A DNA stretch of 57,825 nucleotides, from positions 1-57,825 of the forward strand of contig FMUA01000013.1 in NCBI GenBank assembly GCA_900100595.1, in the 5' to 3' direction. The position numbers were made by a program, and so were the translations under genes. Origin of the DNA: Ruminococcaceae bacterium P7 (lineage in GTDB: Bacteria > Bacillota > Clostridia > Oscillospirales > Acutalibacteraceae). Position 1 is the first letter of the stretch. Each line of letters begins with the position of its first letter. Positions 1-8,827 of this stretch are shown one piece after another. Under the pieces are notes generated by a model. The model saw only the letters and a program-made list of their open reading frames with translations, ran no database searches and was not told where the DNA came from.

Positions 1-2
1 CC

Positions 3-125
3 GGCGCAGAGGAATATATGGGCTTAATGTCATTCATCAGCACCGCCCGCAAAAACGGATTCGATTCCTATCATGCGGTTAAGATGGCTTTGTCATGTCA
101 AACCGATCAGATCTTTGTGGGGTAG
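3..125 (+). mobile_element. C-terminal tail of a probable IS66-like transposase, cut by the window edge
   Basis: An open frame enters from the left edge and stops at TAG 123-125, giving about 40 residues that include GAEEYMGLMSFI and ARKNGFDSYHAVKMAL. The spacing (an S/M-rich helix, then A-R-K-N-G and a final helix) resembles the C-terminal tail of IS66-family transposases as I remember it. No catalytic residues are inside the window, so the family is a guess. No terminal inverted repeat of the element could be assigned with confidence downstream. It could instead be the end of another mobile-element protein. Confidence 0.42.
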
Positions 126-161
126 CTCTGAATAGTTACGAAAAATTAAATTGTTTAAGGG

Positions 162-260
162 GTGGGTGCAAATCTTCTTTCTGGTTTGCACCCACAATCG
201 TTAAAAAGTTAGAAAACAAGCGGGTTTTGGAGAGTGCGTTGCACCCACCTTACCCGCTTT
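162..260. repeat. Cluster of inverted repeats in the gap after the transposase tail
   Basis: GTGGGTGCAAA (162-172) is followed after 12 nt by its exact reverse complement TTTGCACCCAC (185-195). A further GTTGCACCCACC lies at about 239-250. AAGCGGGT near 218 pairs with ACCCGCTT near 252. The gap 126-441 holds these hairpins, the terminator at 298-338 and the direct repeat at 340-411. I see no credible gene in it. The hairpins may be the end structure of the upstream mobile element. Confidence 0.5.
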
Positions 261-297
261 TGGCTTATACAGTAGCCTTTTTCGTATAGAAAAATTA

Positions 298-338
298 AAA
301 GGTACTACGACAGTTTGTATCAATGTCGTAGTACCTTT
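298..338 (-). terminator. Strong hairpin, probable terminator of the desulfoferrodoxin transcript
   Basis: AAAGGTACTACGACA (298-312) and TGTCGTAGTACCTTT (324-338) form a perfect 15-bp stem with an 11-nt loop. Read on the minus strand the stem runs into TTTTAATTTTT, which suits a rho-independent terminator for transcription coming from 810. Confidence 0.65.
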
Positions 339-339
339 G

Positions 340-411
340 TGTCCTATGTGTATAAAAAAGATTTTTTTGGCGGATTTGCGTCGGGGACTTGAACCCCCGA
401 AATATTATAAC
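340..411. repeat. Left direct repeat with tRNA T-arm-like core (putative att-like site)
   Basis: The segment shares a near-identical first 30 bases with 12,531-12,560 (TGTCCTAT, then GTATAAAAAAGATTTTTTT). It then shares a diverged GGCGGA-TTGC-TC-GGGACTTGAAC core, and both copies end in ATTATAAC. On the minus strand the core reads as a T-arm (GGGGGTTCAAGTCCCC) followed by a pseudo-acceptor that lacks CCA. It is not a whole tRNA. That it is an integration scar is inference. Confidence 0.6.
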
Positions 412-441
412 GTTTTCATGCGATGATACTATCCAGTGTGA

Positions 442-810
442 TTATGCTTTCCAAAGGCTGTGAAGATTGCAGTAGGCGTAAACCGCTTTCACTTCTTCGT
501 CTTCGCAAAGCGCGAAACAGGCTTTCGGTTCGTCGGTAGGAGACAGTGTTTTGCGCTGATTGCCGCCGGTAGTCTCAATGGCAATCCACTCGATGTAGTG
601 CTCGGGGATCATGGGGTGAGTAACATCGCCGACGGTGACAAATACCTTTTGATCCTTGATCTCAAAAACAGGAACGTGTTTTTCGACCGCAGCGTCGGTG
701 GTGCCGGGTACGATCTCTTCCATCTTCTGACCGCAGCACATTGTCGGTACAGGGGTGTTTTTGACGATTGCAATGATTTTTCCGCAGGTTTTGCAAATGT
801 AGAATTTCAT
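442..810 (-). CDS. dfx: Desulfoferrodoxin / superoxide reductase
   Basis: The 122-residue product matches the two-domain desulfoferrodoxin layout. An N-terminal rubredoxin-like Fe(Cys)4 centre uses C6-x2-C9 and C25-C26. The catalytic SOR centre uses H45 (in EKHVP, with the conserved lysine K44 beside it), H65 (THPM), H71 (EHYIEW) and C114-x2-H117. The family reduces superoxide to hydrogen peroxide without releasing oxygen and is typical of anaerobes. Both iron sites look intact, so it should be a functional class I (two-centre) enzyme. It is transcribed alone, with a hairpin terminator downstream at 298-338. Confidence 0.95.
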   Translation of the reverse strand: MKFYICKTCGKIIAIVKNTPVPTMCCGQKMEEIVPGTTDAAVEKHVPVFEIKDQKVFVTVGDVTHPMIPEHYIEWIAIETTGGNQRKTLSPTDEPKACFALCEDEEVKAVYAYCNLHSLWKA

Positions 811-922
811 AACAGGATACCTCCATTTAATATTTTAACGCAGCCGCGTTAATTCTTTTTGGTTCAGAATCGTGATTCTTCCTCTTCTGAGTCGAACAAT
901 ATTTTGCTTTTCCATGTTCTTT

Positions 923-1080
923 ATACTATTTTCAATTAAAACGCTTTAAACAGATGTCAGCGGAAAATTTCGCATAACAAGGCGGAGGACGCAGGAAGGC
1001 TGTCGCCTTCCGAGGACGACAACGCAGTTATGCGGAATTTAACGCGACAGATGTTAAAGGGTTTTATTTGATAATAGTAT
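923..1080. repeat. Palindromic MITE-like element, complete copy
   Basis: The left arm begins ATACTATTTTCAATTAAAAC and the right arm, reverse-complemented, begins ATACTATTATCAAATAAAAC. The match continues for about 55 bases with few mismatches (CTTTAA-CA, CTGTC, then TTCGCATAAC versus TTCCGCATAAC). The centre (GGAAGGCTGTCGCCTTCC) is also palindromic. There is no coding capacity. A second, half-length copy lies at 11,736-11,806. Terminal inverted repeats plus small size fit a MITE. Most of the 435-bp gap between 810 and 1246 is this element. Confidence 0.75.
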
Positions 1081-1198
1081 TAATGTTCTGGAAACTACCT
1101 CACGGGAGGAGTTGATTTGATTGGCAAGCTGTTCATGTGTGACGGATATCTCAGGGCTTTCCCCTGCTCTGCCCGCTGACAAATCGCCGCGCATATCT

Positions 1199-1247
1199 TC
1201 CTCTGTGACTGTTCTCTGTTAGTTACAGACAAGTCGGAGGTTTTTTT
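1199..1247 (+). terminator. Possible plus-strand terminator hairpin
   Basis: CCTCTGTGACT pairs partly with AGTCGGAGG, and the second arm is followed by TTTTTTT. The stem is interrupted and the loop long. No plus-strand gene is visible just upstream, so it could be a remnant of a lost gene. Confidence 0.3.
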
Positions 1248-1809
1248 ATTTCAGTTTCAGTCCGTCTTTGAATGCGTCACCGACTCTGCCGCCGACCTTA
1301 TAATAACCGTGGGTGTACGGGTCAAAGACGATCGCTTCAAGGGAGTCAACGTCCACCTTGCCGTCTTTTATATTTGCTTCCTCAACAGAGGTGCGCAGTA
1401 CCTTTCCGATAACGCCCAATCCGGTGTCTCCGTCCTGATACTCCATAAACTCGCATTCCATAGCAACGGGCAGTTCATTGATAACAGGTGCATCCACCAG
1501 CGCGGATTTTTCATAGGTCATACCGGATTTAGCAAATTTTTCCGGCTCCTTGTTGCCGTGGACAACGCCGAACCAGTCCGCCTCGGTTACGTGTTTCGCG
1601 TCTGCGATATGGACGACAAAGCCCTTGCGCGCCTTTATGTTCTGAACAGTGGTGTGTGTTTCAGTTAGGTTAAGCGCAACGATATCACGGCTGACCATGG
1701 TGCCCCATGCGGCGTTCATCACATTGACAGTTCCGTCTTCATTGAAGGTGGCGATCAGCAGTACCGGCATCGGAAAGATGGCTTCGGTCGTTTTGATTTG
1801 TTTTTTCAT
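1246..1809 (-). CDS. Flavin reductase-like domain protein (FMN-binding)
   Basis: The 187-residue protein has the flavin reductase-like split-barrel pattern: an N-terminal PMPVLLIATFNEDGTVNVM strand pair, then VSRDIVALNLTETHTTVQNI, FVVHIADAKHVTEADWFG, and a C-terminal DPYTHGYYKVGGRVGDAFKDGL. Small Clostridial relatives bind FMN and serve as flavin oxidoreductases of unknown substrate. An AGGAG motif lies just upstream of the ATG. Placement next to desulfoferrodoxin suggests an oxidative-stress or electron-transfer role, but the MITE-like element separates the two genes and they need not be cotranscribed. Confidence 0.88.
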   Translation of the reverse strand: MKKQIKTTEAIFPMPVLLIATFNEDGTVNVMNAAWGTMVSRDIVALNLTETHTTVQNIKARKGFVVHIADAKHVTEADWFGVVHGNKEPEKFAKSGMTYEKSALVDAPVINELPVAMECEFMEYQDGDTGLGVIGKVLRTSVEEANIKDGKVDVDSLEAIVFDPYTHGYYKVGGRVGDAFKDGLKLK

Positions 1810-1879
1810 GGAAAACTCCTCCTAATTCTTTATTGTTTCAGTATGGGATTAACGTCTTTTTCGCGGAAATTTTATTTGG

Positions 1880-2905
1880 TTACTGAATCAGTTCGATGCC
1901 CATTTGCCGTAAACCTTCCTCAAATTCACCCCTGTCCAGCTCACCGCTGTCAAAAAGATTTTGAAGATTGGCGCCTATTGAAACGCTCTTCGGCATACCG
2001 CTGTTTGTCGCGCGGAACAAATCGTCGGGTTTCCAACCGCAATTCTGCCAAAGGTGGCTGCGATTGTTTAAGTTGGTGAAAAGCTCGATAAATTGTTCAA
2101 GTTGCTTTTCGGTCAGCGTGACTCCCAACTCTTCTTCCATAAATTTCAGCGTATAATCTAAATCATCAGCTACACTATTATAAAAATGGTTTCCGATTTG
2201 AAGATTCATGCGAATATAATCCAACAGCTTTTTTAGTGCAGTTTCCTTAAACAGTTGCCGCAGGGTTTCTTTCTTCGATTCGCTTTTGTAATAATCAATC
2301 TCAAACTGTTCAAGATGCGTGTAAAACACAAAATCTGACAGGCGTTTGCCTTTAACCGGGTTGTCTTCGATATCACGGATCTCCGCAGTTTTGCCGCCGT
2401 GCATTTTGAATACACCGTCTGATTTCAAATCGCTCAAAAATTCTGCCATTTTCTTACCTTCCTCTGAAAGATAGAAGCGGTCGATATAAAACTCAAACAG
2501 TTCATCTTTACTGTCAGGAAGCCAAAGCGGTTTGTCAACAGCTACGTCTGACAAACGGTATATTTGTTCATATTTTCCGTATCCTAAACCGATCAGGTCA
2601 TTGTTGACAATGAGACGCATATCCGGTTTTCCGGCAGGTTCGTCAGTGAAAACCTCGTTAAGTTCCAATACCGAAAACGGTAGGTCAGGCTCTCTTTGAA
2701 CGATACCGGAAAAGGCAATGAAATCCTTTTTGCGTATTTTATTTCCTTCGTAATGCTTGAAAACATCCCACGCCTCCCGTACCTCCAGTATACCATACAG
2801 ATTGGCGAAGCAGAGAAAATAGTTGCGCAGTAAATCAATTTTGGCTTTTGACAGACCAAGCTCAGCGTATTTTCTTTCCAAGGTTTTGGGCGATAAAGGC
2901 TTCAT
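1880..2905 (-). CDS. Conserved hypothetical protein, 341 aa
   Basis: The product is unrecognised. It is an acidic, mostly helical cytoplasmic protein with no signal peptide or membrane segment. The C-terminal part contains NNRSHLWQNCGWKPDDLF, whose N-N-x(n)-G-W-x-P-x-E/D-L pattern recalls proteins that carry a SEC-C-type tail, but no SEC-C cysteine motif is present. The N-terminal region (KIDLLRNYFLCFANLYGIL) recalls repeat-helix proteins. An AGGAGGATTACC Shine-Dalgarno region precedes the ATG at 2905. It lies directly beside an IS3-family remnant and probably travelled with the mobile block. No function is proposed. Confidence 0.75.
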   Translation of the reverse strand: MKPLSPKTLERKYAELGLSKAKIDLLRNYFLCFANLYGILEVREAWDVFKHYEGNKIRKKDFIAFSGIVQREPDLPFSVLELNEVFTDEPAGKPDMRLIVNNDLIGLGYGKYEQIYRLSDVAVDKPLWLPDSKDELFEFYIDRFYLSEEGKKMAEFLSDLKSDGVFKMHGGKTAEIRDIEDNPVKGKRLSDFVFYTHLEQFEIDYYKSESKKETLRQLFKETALKKLLDYIRMNLQIGNHFYNSVADDLDYTLKFMEEELGVTLTEKQLEQFIELFTNLNNRSHLWQNCGWKPDDLFRATNSGMPKSVSIGANLQNLFDSGELDRGEFEEGLRQMGIELIQ

Positions 2906-2982
2906 TGGTAATCCTCCTCGTATATTTTTGGTGATTTATTCTGTTTTCATTTTAACATATCAGTTGTGCTTTCGCAAGGTGA

Positions 2983-3126
2983 ATTTCTGAAAAAGAATTC
3001 AGAAATGGTATAGAGGAGTATATTCGGTTTTATAACGATGAGCGTCCTCACTCAAAGAACAAATACAAGACTCCGTCTCGGAAGGAAGCGGAATATTTCA
3101 GTAAACAAGCGGAAAATGCCGAGTAG
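2983..3126 (+). pseudogene. IS3-family (IS150-like) transposase OrfB remnant, C-terminal fragment
   Basis: A 47-residue frame ending at TAG 3124-3126 reads EKEFRNGIEEYIRFYNDERP, then HSKNKYKTPSRKEAEYF. This is the hallmark end of IS3-family integrase-core transposases (Y-I-x-F-Y-N-x-x-R-P-H, then Y-x-T-P). The frame is closed upstream by TGA at 2980-2982, so the DDE catalytic domain is missing. It is a decayed insertion sequence at the downstream edge of the pilus operon. Confidence 0.85.
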
Positions 3127-3262
3127 AATCCGGACAAACAAGGGTTCGGATTCATTCTTTTTACGTTTTTCGATTTCGTTTTTACGCGATTTTGGTTTTT
3201 GTGTCCAAATAAAAACTCCATAAGAGCTGTCAGAATAGCCGCATAAAATCTGGCAAAAATAA

Positions 3263-3314
3263 AACTTCCTGTTGATGTCCGAATCCTCTGGGGTTCAGAT
3301 TTCAACAGGAAGTT
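3263..3314 (-). terminator. Terminator of the pilus operon
   Basis: AACTTCCTGTTGA (3263-3275) pairs with TCAACAGGAAGTT (3302-3314), with an inner GAATCC/GGGTTC stem. Read on the minus strand it ends in TTTTATTTTTG. It lies 40 bp downstream of the last sortase. Confidence 0.7.
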
Positions 3315-3353
3315 CAAAAATTTTACTGTCAATTGTAAGATTGCAAAAAGTCC

Positions 3354-4154
3354 TCACACGCGATACGCGGCGACGACAAAGCGCCCGTCTTCCGAATGGT
3401 AACTACAGGTCGAAAGCATAATGATCTGCGATTTCTTTACAGGTCGATCGCCTGTATCCATGACGGAAGCCTCTTGGATATCCTTTACGAACGCCGTATA
3501 CTCTTCATCGTTGAGTTTACCTGCTCTTTCATTGTATTTGAACTCGTTCTCGCCGCCGATGGTGGTTTGAAACGCGGCAAAAACACGATAAACACGGTCT
3601 TCGTTCGCAGTGTCAAAATGGATGTACGGGTGTTGCTCAGCCCATTCTTTATCTGCGTAAAAATCAAGGGTGCCGAACATCGTACCGTTGTTCATATTAT
3701 GGGCATAGATGACAAACGCGTCTGAGTTTTCGTCCGCGCCGGCGCCGATGAACGGCGTTCCCGAAAAGGAATAGTTCTTATCATAATCGCGGTGAAGATA
3801 GTATTCGGGGTCGTCCTCCGAGGACTTGACCACGGGATAGTCTATGATCGTATCCTCTATCCTCAGCCACCCCCTGAAATCGTCGTTGATCCTCACGATA
3901 TCGGAATATACCGCAGGATTTTCCTCTTCTGTATAGACAGGTTGCGTATCGTCCCCGGTCGGCTTTGTCTGTACAGGGGCGCTGCTTTCTTCACGCTCAC
4001 GTTCGACAATCTGCTTCAGCTCCTCAAAACGCTGTTGTTCCTGCTTTTGAGGGATGTAGATGATCAAGCCCTGATAAAGCGTATACAACAGCACTGCGAC
4101 ACACAGCACGGCAAGCAAAACAAGTATGATGTTTTTTGCTTTGGTTTTTTTCAT
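3354..4154 (-). CDS. Class B sortase (second sortase of the pilus cluster)
   Basis: The 266-residue protein has an N-terminal membrane anchor (IILVLLAVLCVAVLLYTLY) and then the sortase B signature. There is a WLRIEDTIIDYPVVKSSEDD segment, the catalytic histidine in VIYAHNMNNGTMFGTL, the catalytic cysteine in MLSTCSY and the arginine in GRFVVAAYRV. The ATG at 4154 is chosen over the upstream TTG at 4160 because AGAGG lies 8 nt before it. It follows the large adhesin gene with a 27-bp gap. It may attach the finished pilus or load the adhesin; which step it performs cannot be read from sequence. Confidence 0.9.
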   Translation of the reverse strand: MKKTKAKNIILVLLAVLCVAVLLYTLYQGLIIYIPQKQEQQRFEELKQIVEREREESSAPVQTKPTGDDTQPVYTEEENPAVYSDIVRINDDFRGWLRIEDTIIDYPVVKSSEDDPEYYLHRDYDKNYSFSGTPFIGAGADENSDAFVIYAHNMNNGTMFGTLDFYADKEWAEQHPYIHFDTANEDRVYRVFAAFQTTIGGENEFKYNERAGKLNDEEYTAFVKDIQEASVMDTGDRPVKKSQIIMLSTCSYHSEDGRFVVAAYRV

Positions 4155-4181
4155 CAGCAAAACCTCTGTAAGGATCGGCAG

Positions 4182-7100
4182 CTATGCTTTGGATCCTTCG
4201 TAGTATTTGCGCCGTAGGAGAATAAACAGAAAAATGAGCAGACAGAATACCGCGATCATAACGACTGTCATGACGTCCGTCACATGAAACACACCTGTCG
4301 GAACGATAGTGTCAAGATCATTTGTTACGTCAAGCGTTGAATCCTTATAAATCGGGAAGGTCTTGGTATTACCCGCGGTCGCGTCAGTATCGTCGAGTTT
4401 CATGCTCGTAGAATAATTCAGATTATTTTCTGTGATCGTAATATCTTTATTCACGGGCAGCATGATCTTTACGACGTCGTCGTTCCTGAGGGTAAACGTC
4501 GAGTTGTTGTGCAGCGGTGTGTTTTGCTGGACGCCGTTTTTAGTCCAGGCGTATTTATCGGTAGGATTCGCGCCCTCAACAGTCAGCGTAAACATAAATT
4601 CTTTGGTTTTGTCACCCATAGAGCCGGTAACGGTTTTTGTTATTGTCAGTTCCGCGGAAATGCGCAAATTTTTCGCTTCGATTCTATAGCTTGAAGTTGA
4701 AATGTCGGCGGCAGTCTGCATAAAGTCACTCGGAGCGTTGTGCGGAGCTGATTCATTCTTACTGAACCAAAAATAGAAAGGCGGGGGATTCTCCGGGAGG
4801 ATATACCCGGGAGGCGCGGTGGTTTCCATGATACAATAGGCAGTGTCCGTTTCAAATACTCTTGCTTCGTCGTCGTAAGTATCGTTCGCTCTTATTATGA
4901 TTTTTCCGTCAGAGTTTGTTGTGTATGTTTTGGGGGTCGCAGACCATTTTTCGCTAACGTCATCCCAGGTATATACGGTAAAGACAGCATTGGGCAGCGG
5001 TCTTCCGTCTTGCTCGTCAATTTTTATGAGCCAGAATTCCTCAAATGATGATTCACCGAAGGTATCAAAGTCTTCAGCCTTGATATGCGTGCTGTCATTT
5101 CCGGACTCGTCTCCGTGTCCTTCCAGCGTTGCAGAGTTGGTAAGCGTAATTCCGTCGGCTATAGAACTGTTGACCTGATAACTGTAAGTCAGACGCAGGT
5201 GCGTGCTGTCGGGAACCTGCATTTTGATGAACGCATGCTTTACGGTCGGATCAACGGAATCGGTTTCGGTATGTGCAGTCCATTGTATATTATGCAGCTC
5301 GGACCAGACGCCGTTTTCCTCTTTTTCTAGTTGAACGGAATTCAAGCTGAGGATAGCCTCTCCGGTACCCGTTCCCTGCCTTGCCGTATACGTAAGCACA
5401 TCCGTAAGCGACAGCCATTCGGGATCGTCTATTAAGCCGCTGCCTGTAAGAAGGTTTTCGGCAGACGGGTTGATATCCACCGTATAGGTGAGCCTATGCA
5501 GGTTTTTGTCCCAGCTGCCGGTCTTGTCAACGATTTTTTCCTTTTTGGTCGCGTCAATATTGATCTGATTGTTCGCCTCGCCATAATCAACGCCGTTTGT
5601 CTTAACACTTACTGTGTTGTTGAGTTCAAGATGAACCATACCGTTTTGAGGCCACGCCTTTTCAGCGAGCTGACAGTAATAGATCACATAGAAGGTATTG
5701 CTGAACAAATCGGAGCTCGGGGAGTTTGCTGTCAGCGTAATGTCAACCACTTGTCTGCCTTCAGCAGAGGTTGAGAGCTGTCCGGACGCTAATGTTTTGC
5801 TGAGCCAGAGATTGCCGATCTCTCCCGAGATCACACCGTTATCTATCTTCAGCAAGTTATTCGGGTAGTCATTCCTCCCGTAATTATACGGGGTCAAAGG
5901 AGCCGGAATCACTTTGACGCCGATCAGTTCAACCCCTTCCGGAAGCGTGTCGACGACGCGATACTCCTGCAGACCAGGAGTTGGTGTGATCTCCGCGATC
6001 CAGACGAAAGACTTGTCTTCGTCTTCATAATCAAGCGAGATAGAATAGGGCTGCTCCGAAAACTCCGTTTGCCAATCGTTGATCTTTCGCGCATTCAGCT
6101 TTTTAACGTTCGGGCTGATATTGTTGATGACCGGCAGTGTCTTTTGTCCGTCTGTAAACGTATTGACGAACGACTCCGAAACTTTGCCGCTCATATCCCC
6201 GGTGGTCTGGTACTGCCAGGTGATATTTTCCACCATTCCGTCATCGTCATCAAAAAGATATTCGCTGCCGGCTGTGCCGACGGTAAATGTATATCCGGTG
6301 ATCTTGTCTCCGGTATTCACAGGCGTGACAGACACATTCGGCCCCCCCCAGGCTGTTTGAAGCGCAGAAACAAGCGCGTCATACTGAGCCTGGGTCATAT
6401 AATGCCCATCGGGGCTCAGCGTGTCAGAGAATGTTGTGCCGGACTGAATACCGCCCACGGGGATCTGAACGTTGATCGTCCAGTTCATTCCGTGCAGATC
6501 GTTTCCGAGGCTCTGTTCTCCGTCTGCCGTTTTTTCAATATCGCCGCCCGTAACAACAACGTCGTAGGATGCGGTATCACCGTCGAAGTTCGCGTCATTA
6601 TGCACGATCGCGGTCTGGCCGTACGCGACGTCGGGAAGGGTATAATAGGTAATGTGATAAGTGTTGTTGTTTGTCGCGCTTCCGTCCACCGGAAGGAAGC
6701 ATACGCCGATGATCTCGCTATCATCATTGTAAACGAACTCGTAATCTTCGCCGAGCGTCGCGTCAGCCCATCCTCTCTGAACGAAGATGCCGTTGGTTCC
6801 GAGGATCGTTTCATTCTGCGCATCCGCAAAGCCGTTGTCATAAATGACTTTTCCGGCAATATCGCTTCCGCGGTCGTTGACGGAAATATACCACTGAATG
6901 TATTCGTCGAAAGGAATACCGTCTTTTCCGACCTTTTGGGGCTGCTTATTATAAATGAAATAATCCGCGTGATCCGTTGTTGTGTCATGGTTGTCTGTTG
7001 AGGTGGCTTCAAGCGTGTTATATGCCGAAACAGCCGCGTTCTGATCCGGCAAACCGGTCACACCGTATTCATATACAAGAGTATAATACTCGTTATCATC

Positions 7101-8153
7101 GAGCTGGGGCAGGTTGAGCGATATCTTATATATGTACTGCGAAGTAGCGTTGATATGTCCCTGTGTGGAGATAACGGAGGTTTCGATGGTTCCGTCCGCA
7201 TTATGCTTTACGACCGAGATCTCTGTCGGCGGGCTTACTGTTCCGCCGCCCGAATACGTAAAGGTATCCTTAACGTCGATGTCAGACGGCGTACCGTGTA
7301 CGGAACTGACAGTGACCTCATAGCGAAGCTTGTCGTCGGCAGTGTAAGAACCTGTCTTCTGCGTCGTGATATCATAACCCTCATTGATATCCTCCGGCGG
7401 AATATGCAGCGTCTTGGTGTCGGTAAAGTCAACTTCCAGTCCATTGTGACTGACATCGTCATCCGAGCTGATCCAACACCTGCAACTCAGAATGTTGTTG
7501 ATCCTTTCGGTTCCGCTTGCAGTGGCTTCCTGAACAAAATCATCATTGTAAACGATTTCTATTCTGTCATGACCGTCGCCGGTACGTATAAAATCATATG
7601 TGAACGCCAGTTCAAGCTCGGGGTACCTGTCGGACAGGTACGCATAGTACGGACCGCCGTTGATAAGACCCTCATTGAGGACCACTTCTTCCGGGAGATC
7701 ATACACGAACTTATTTCCGGCGCTTGTTACTGCTTCAATGCACGCTGTATCGATTTCGAACTGGAGCTTAACTGTTGCCTGATAAAGATTATCATCGACC
7801 TTTGTTGTTCCTGACGCGGCAACACTTGTTATGTAGTTGTCGAGCAGCACATCTCCGGTCGGCGCCGATCTCAGCTGACCGGACGGCGCTTTGCGCGCCT
7901 TCGTTTTGGCTTTTTTCGGTTCGCCGGCAAAGCTTGAGGAAGCCGAGGTATCGTTTGAACTGTTAGAATGATCATCGTCGGCGGCAGAAACAACAGGAGT
8001 AAGGTATCCGGCAAAGCTTCCCGTCATAAGAATCACGGCAAGGATGAATGTTACCGCTCTGTTGATATTATGCTTTGCGGTGTGTAAAACAGTCTTGATA
8101 AAGGAGGATAAGTGCAGTAATACAGCATATATCATTTTTTGTAATTTATACAT
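4182..8153 (-). CDS. Large pilus adhesin with isopeptide/Cna-B-type domains and IVPTG sorting signal
   Basis: The product is 1,323 residues. It has an atypical N-terminus, with a basic stretch before the signal segment AVTFILAVILMTGSFAG, then a Ser/Lys-rich linker. A DNYITSVAASGTTKVDDN domain opens a long series of adhesin-type beta domains. Late domains are SpaA/Cna-B-like (LIKIDEQDGRPLPNAVFTVYT) and FctA-like (LTITKTVTGSMGDKTKEFMFTL). The C-terminus is a sorting signal: IVPTG, about 25 hydrophobic residues, then RRKYYEGSKA. An AAGGAGG site 8 nt upstream supports the ATG at 8153 rather than the TTG at 8159. In Gram-positive pilus loci a protein of this size is usually the tip adhesin; its ligand is unknown. 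Confidence 0.88.
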   Translation of the reverse strand: MYKLQKMIYAVLLHLSSFIKTVLHTAKHNINRAVTFILAVILMTGSFAGYLTPVVSAADDDHSNSSNDTSASSSFAGEPKKAKTKARKAPSGQLRSAPTGDVLLDNYITSVAASGTTKVDDNLYQATVKLQFEIDTACIEAVTSAGNKFVYDLPEEVVLNEGLINGGPYYAYLSDRYPELELAFTYDFIRTGDGHDRIEIVYNDDFVQEATASGTERINNILSCRCWISSDDDVSHNGLEVDFTDTKTLHIPPEDINEGYDITTQKTGSYTADDKLRYEVTVSSVHGTPSDIDVKDTFTYSGGGTVSPPTEISVVKHNADGTIETSVISTQGHINATSQYIYKISLNLPQLDDNEYYTLVYEYGVTGLPDQNAAVSAYNTLEATSTDNHDTTTDHADYFIYNKQPQKVGKDGIPFDEYIQWYISVNDRGSDIAGKVIYDNGFADAQNETILGTNGIFVQRGWADATLGEDYEFVYNDDSEIIGVCFLPVDGSATNNNTYHITYYTLPDVAYGQTAIVHNDANFDGDTASYDVVVTGGDIEKTADGEQSLGNDLHGMNWTINVQIPVGGIQSGTTFSDTLSPDGHYMTQAQYDALVSALQTAWGGPNVSVTPVNTGDKITGYTFTVGTAGSEYLFDDDDGMVENITWQYQTTGDMSGKVSESFVNTFTDGQKTLPVINNISPNVKKLNARKINDWQTEFSEQPYSISLDYEDEDKSFVWIAEITPTPGLQEYRVVDTLPEGVELIGVKVIPAPLTPYNYGRNDYPNNLLKIDNGVISGEIGNLWLSKTLASGQLSTSAEGRQVVDITLTANSPSSDLFSNTFYVIYYCQLAEKAWPQNGMVHLELNNTVSVKTNGVDYGEANNQINIDATKKEKIVDKTGSWDKNLHRLTYTVDINPSAENLLTGSGLIDDPEWLSLTDVLTYTARQGTGTGEAILSLNSVQLEKEENGVWSELHNIQWTAHTETDSVDPTVKHAFIKMQVPDSTHLRLTYSYQVNSSIADGITLTNSATLEGHGDESGNDSTHIKAEDFDTFGESSFEEFWLIKIDEQDGRPLPNAVFTVYTWDDVSEKWSATPKTYTTNSDGKIIIRANDTYDDEARVFETDTAYCIMETTAPPGYILPENPPPFYFWFSKNESAPHNAPSDFMQTAADISTSSYRIEAKNLRISAELTITKTVTGSMGDKTKEFMFTLTVEGANPTDKYAWTKNGVQQNTPLHNNSTFTLRNDDVVKIMLPVNKDITITENNLNYSTSMKLDDTDATAGNTKTFPIYKDSTLDVTNDLDTIVPTGVFHVTDVMTVVMIAVFCLLIFLFILLRRKYYEGSKA

Positions 8154-8198
8154 ACGCAAGTCCTCCTTTTTTTGATTTGTTATGTATATGTTATGATA

Positions 8199-8822
8199 CT
8201 AATTATCTTCTTTGTTTTTCTTGTTTATCATTTTCCGTGTGTCGATCAGATAAACAATCGACAGCGTGAGCAATCCGGCAGACGCGATCATTGCAAACAG
8301 GAAGGATAGTTCCATTCTGGCGTCGTCACCGGTCTTGGGATTTCTGTTTATGTCGAGAGGCGAATCGCCTTTATCACTTGAGTCCGTTGGATTGGTAGTC
8401 GGTTCATCGCCGCCCTTTTCGGTGTTGACAAAGATGAGGCGGCTGTACTTTTCCTCACCCTTTGAGGCGATCATATTCGCTTCGAGCGTGCCGTCACGGT
8501 CGGTCACATAAATCTTGATGTTGTAAATCGTGTCGTCAAAAATGATATCTCTGTCATCGGGGACGGTTTTTACCGTATAGTCAAAAACGCCCGGCTCGAC
8601 AAAATCTATATCAAACCTTCCGATCTCTCCGTCTTTCAGAGTCAGCGCAGTTTTTTCGGGGATCGGACAGTTAACGTTCGGTATTATTTTTACTGTGCCG
8701 CCAAGGGTGACCTCAACTTCTATTTTATACTTAACGGGCTGATAATCATAGGCGTAAGCGGTAAACCCGAATAAGCCCGGCACAAGTAATATCAAAATGC
8801 AAAATGTAAGTATTTTCTTCAT
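8199..8822 (-). CDS. FctB-like minor pilin / anchor subunit with NPKTG sorting signal
   Basis: The 207-residue product has a signal peptide (LTFCILILLVPGLFGFTAYA) and one FctA-type domain (KTALTLKDGEIGRFDIDFVE, then VFDYTVKTVPDD and YNIKIYVTDRDG). A Thr/Pro/Asp/Ser linker leads to NPKTGD, a membrane span and a KKNKEDN tail. The motif differs from the I(I/V)PTG of the other two subunits, which suggests recognition by a different sortase. By analogy with streptococcal FctB it may be the basal subunit that links the fibre to the wall. The ATG at 8822 is preferred over the GTG at 8831; the upstream sortase stop lies at 8828-8830, inside its ribosome-binding region. Confidence 0.82.
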   Translation of the reverse strand: MKKILTFCILILLVPGLFGFTAYAYDYQPVKYKIEVEVTLGGTVKIIPNVNCPIPEKTALTLKDGEIGRFDIDFVEPGVFDYTVKTVPDDRDIIFDDTIYNIKIYVTDRDGTLEANMIASKGEEKYSRLIFVNTEKGGDEPTTNPTDSSDKGDSPLDINRNPKTGDDARMELSFLFAMIASAGLLTLSIVYLIDTRKMINKKNKEDN

Positions 8823-8827
8823 TTTTA

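Noticed and set aside
95..289. A 64-residue plus-strand frame in the first 300 bases
   Set aside because: It crosses the inverted repeats and the transposase tail, has no Shine-Dalgarno site and no recognisable sequence.
3038..3223. A 61-residue plus frame and a 94-residue minus frame over the IS3 remnant
   Set aside because: Both are out of frame with the recognisable transposase tail and resemble nothing.
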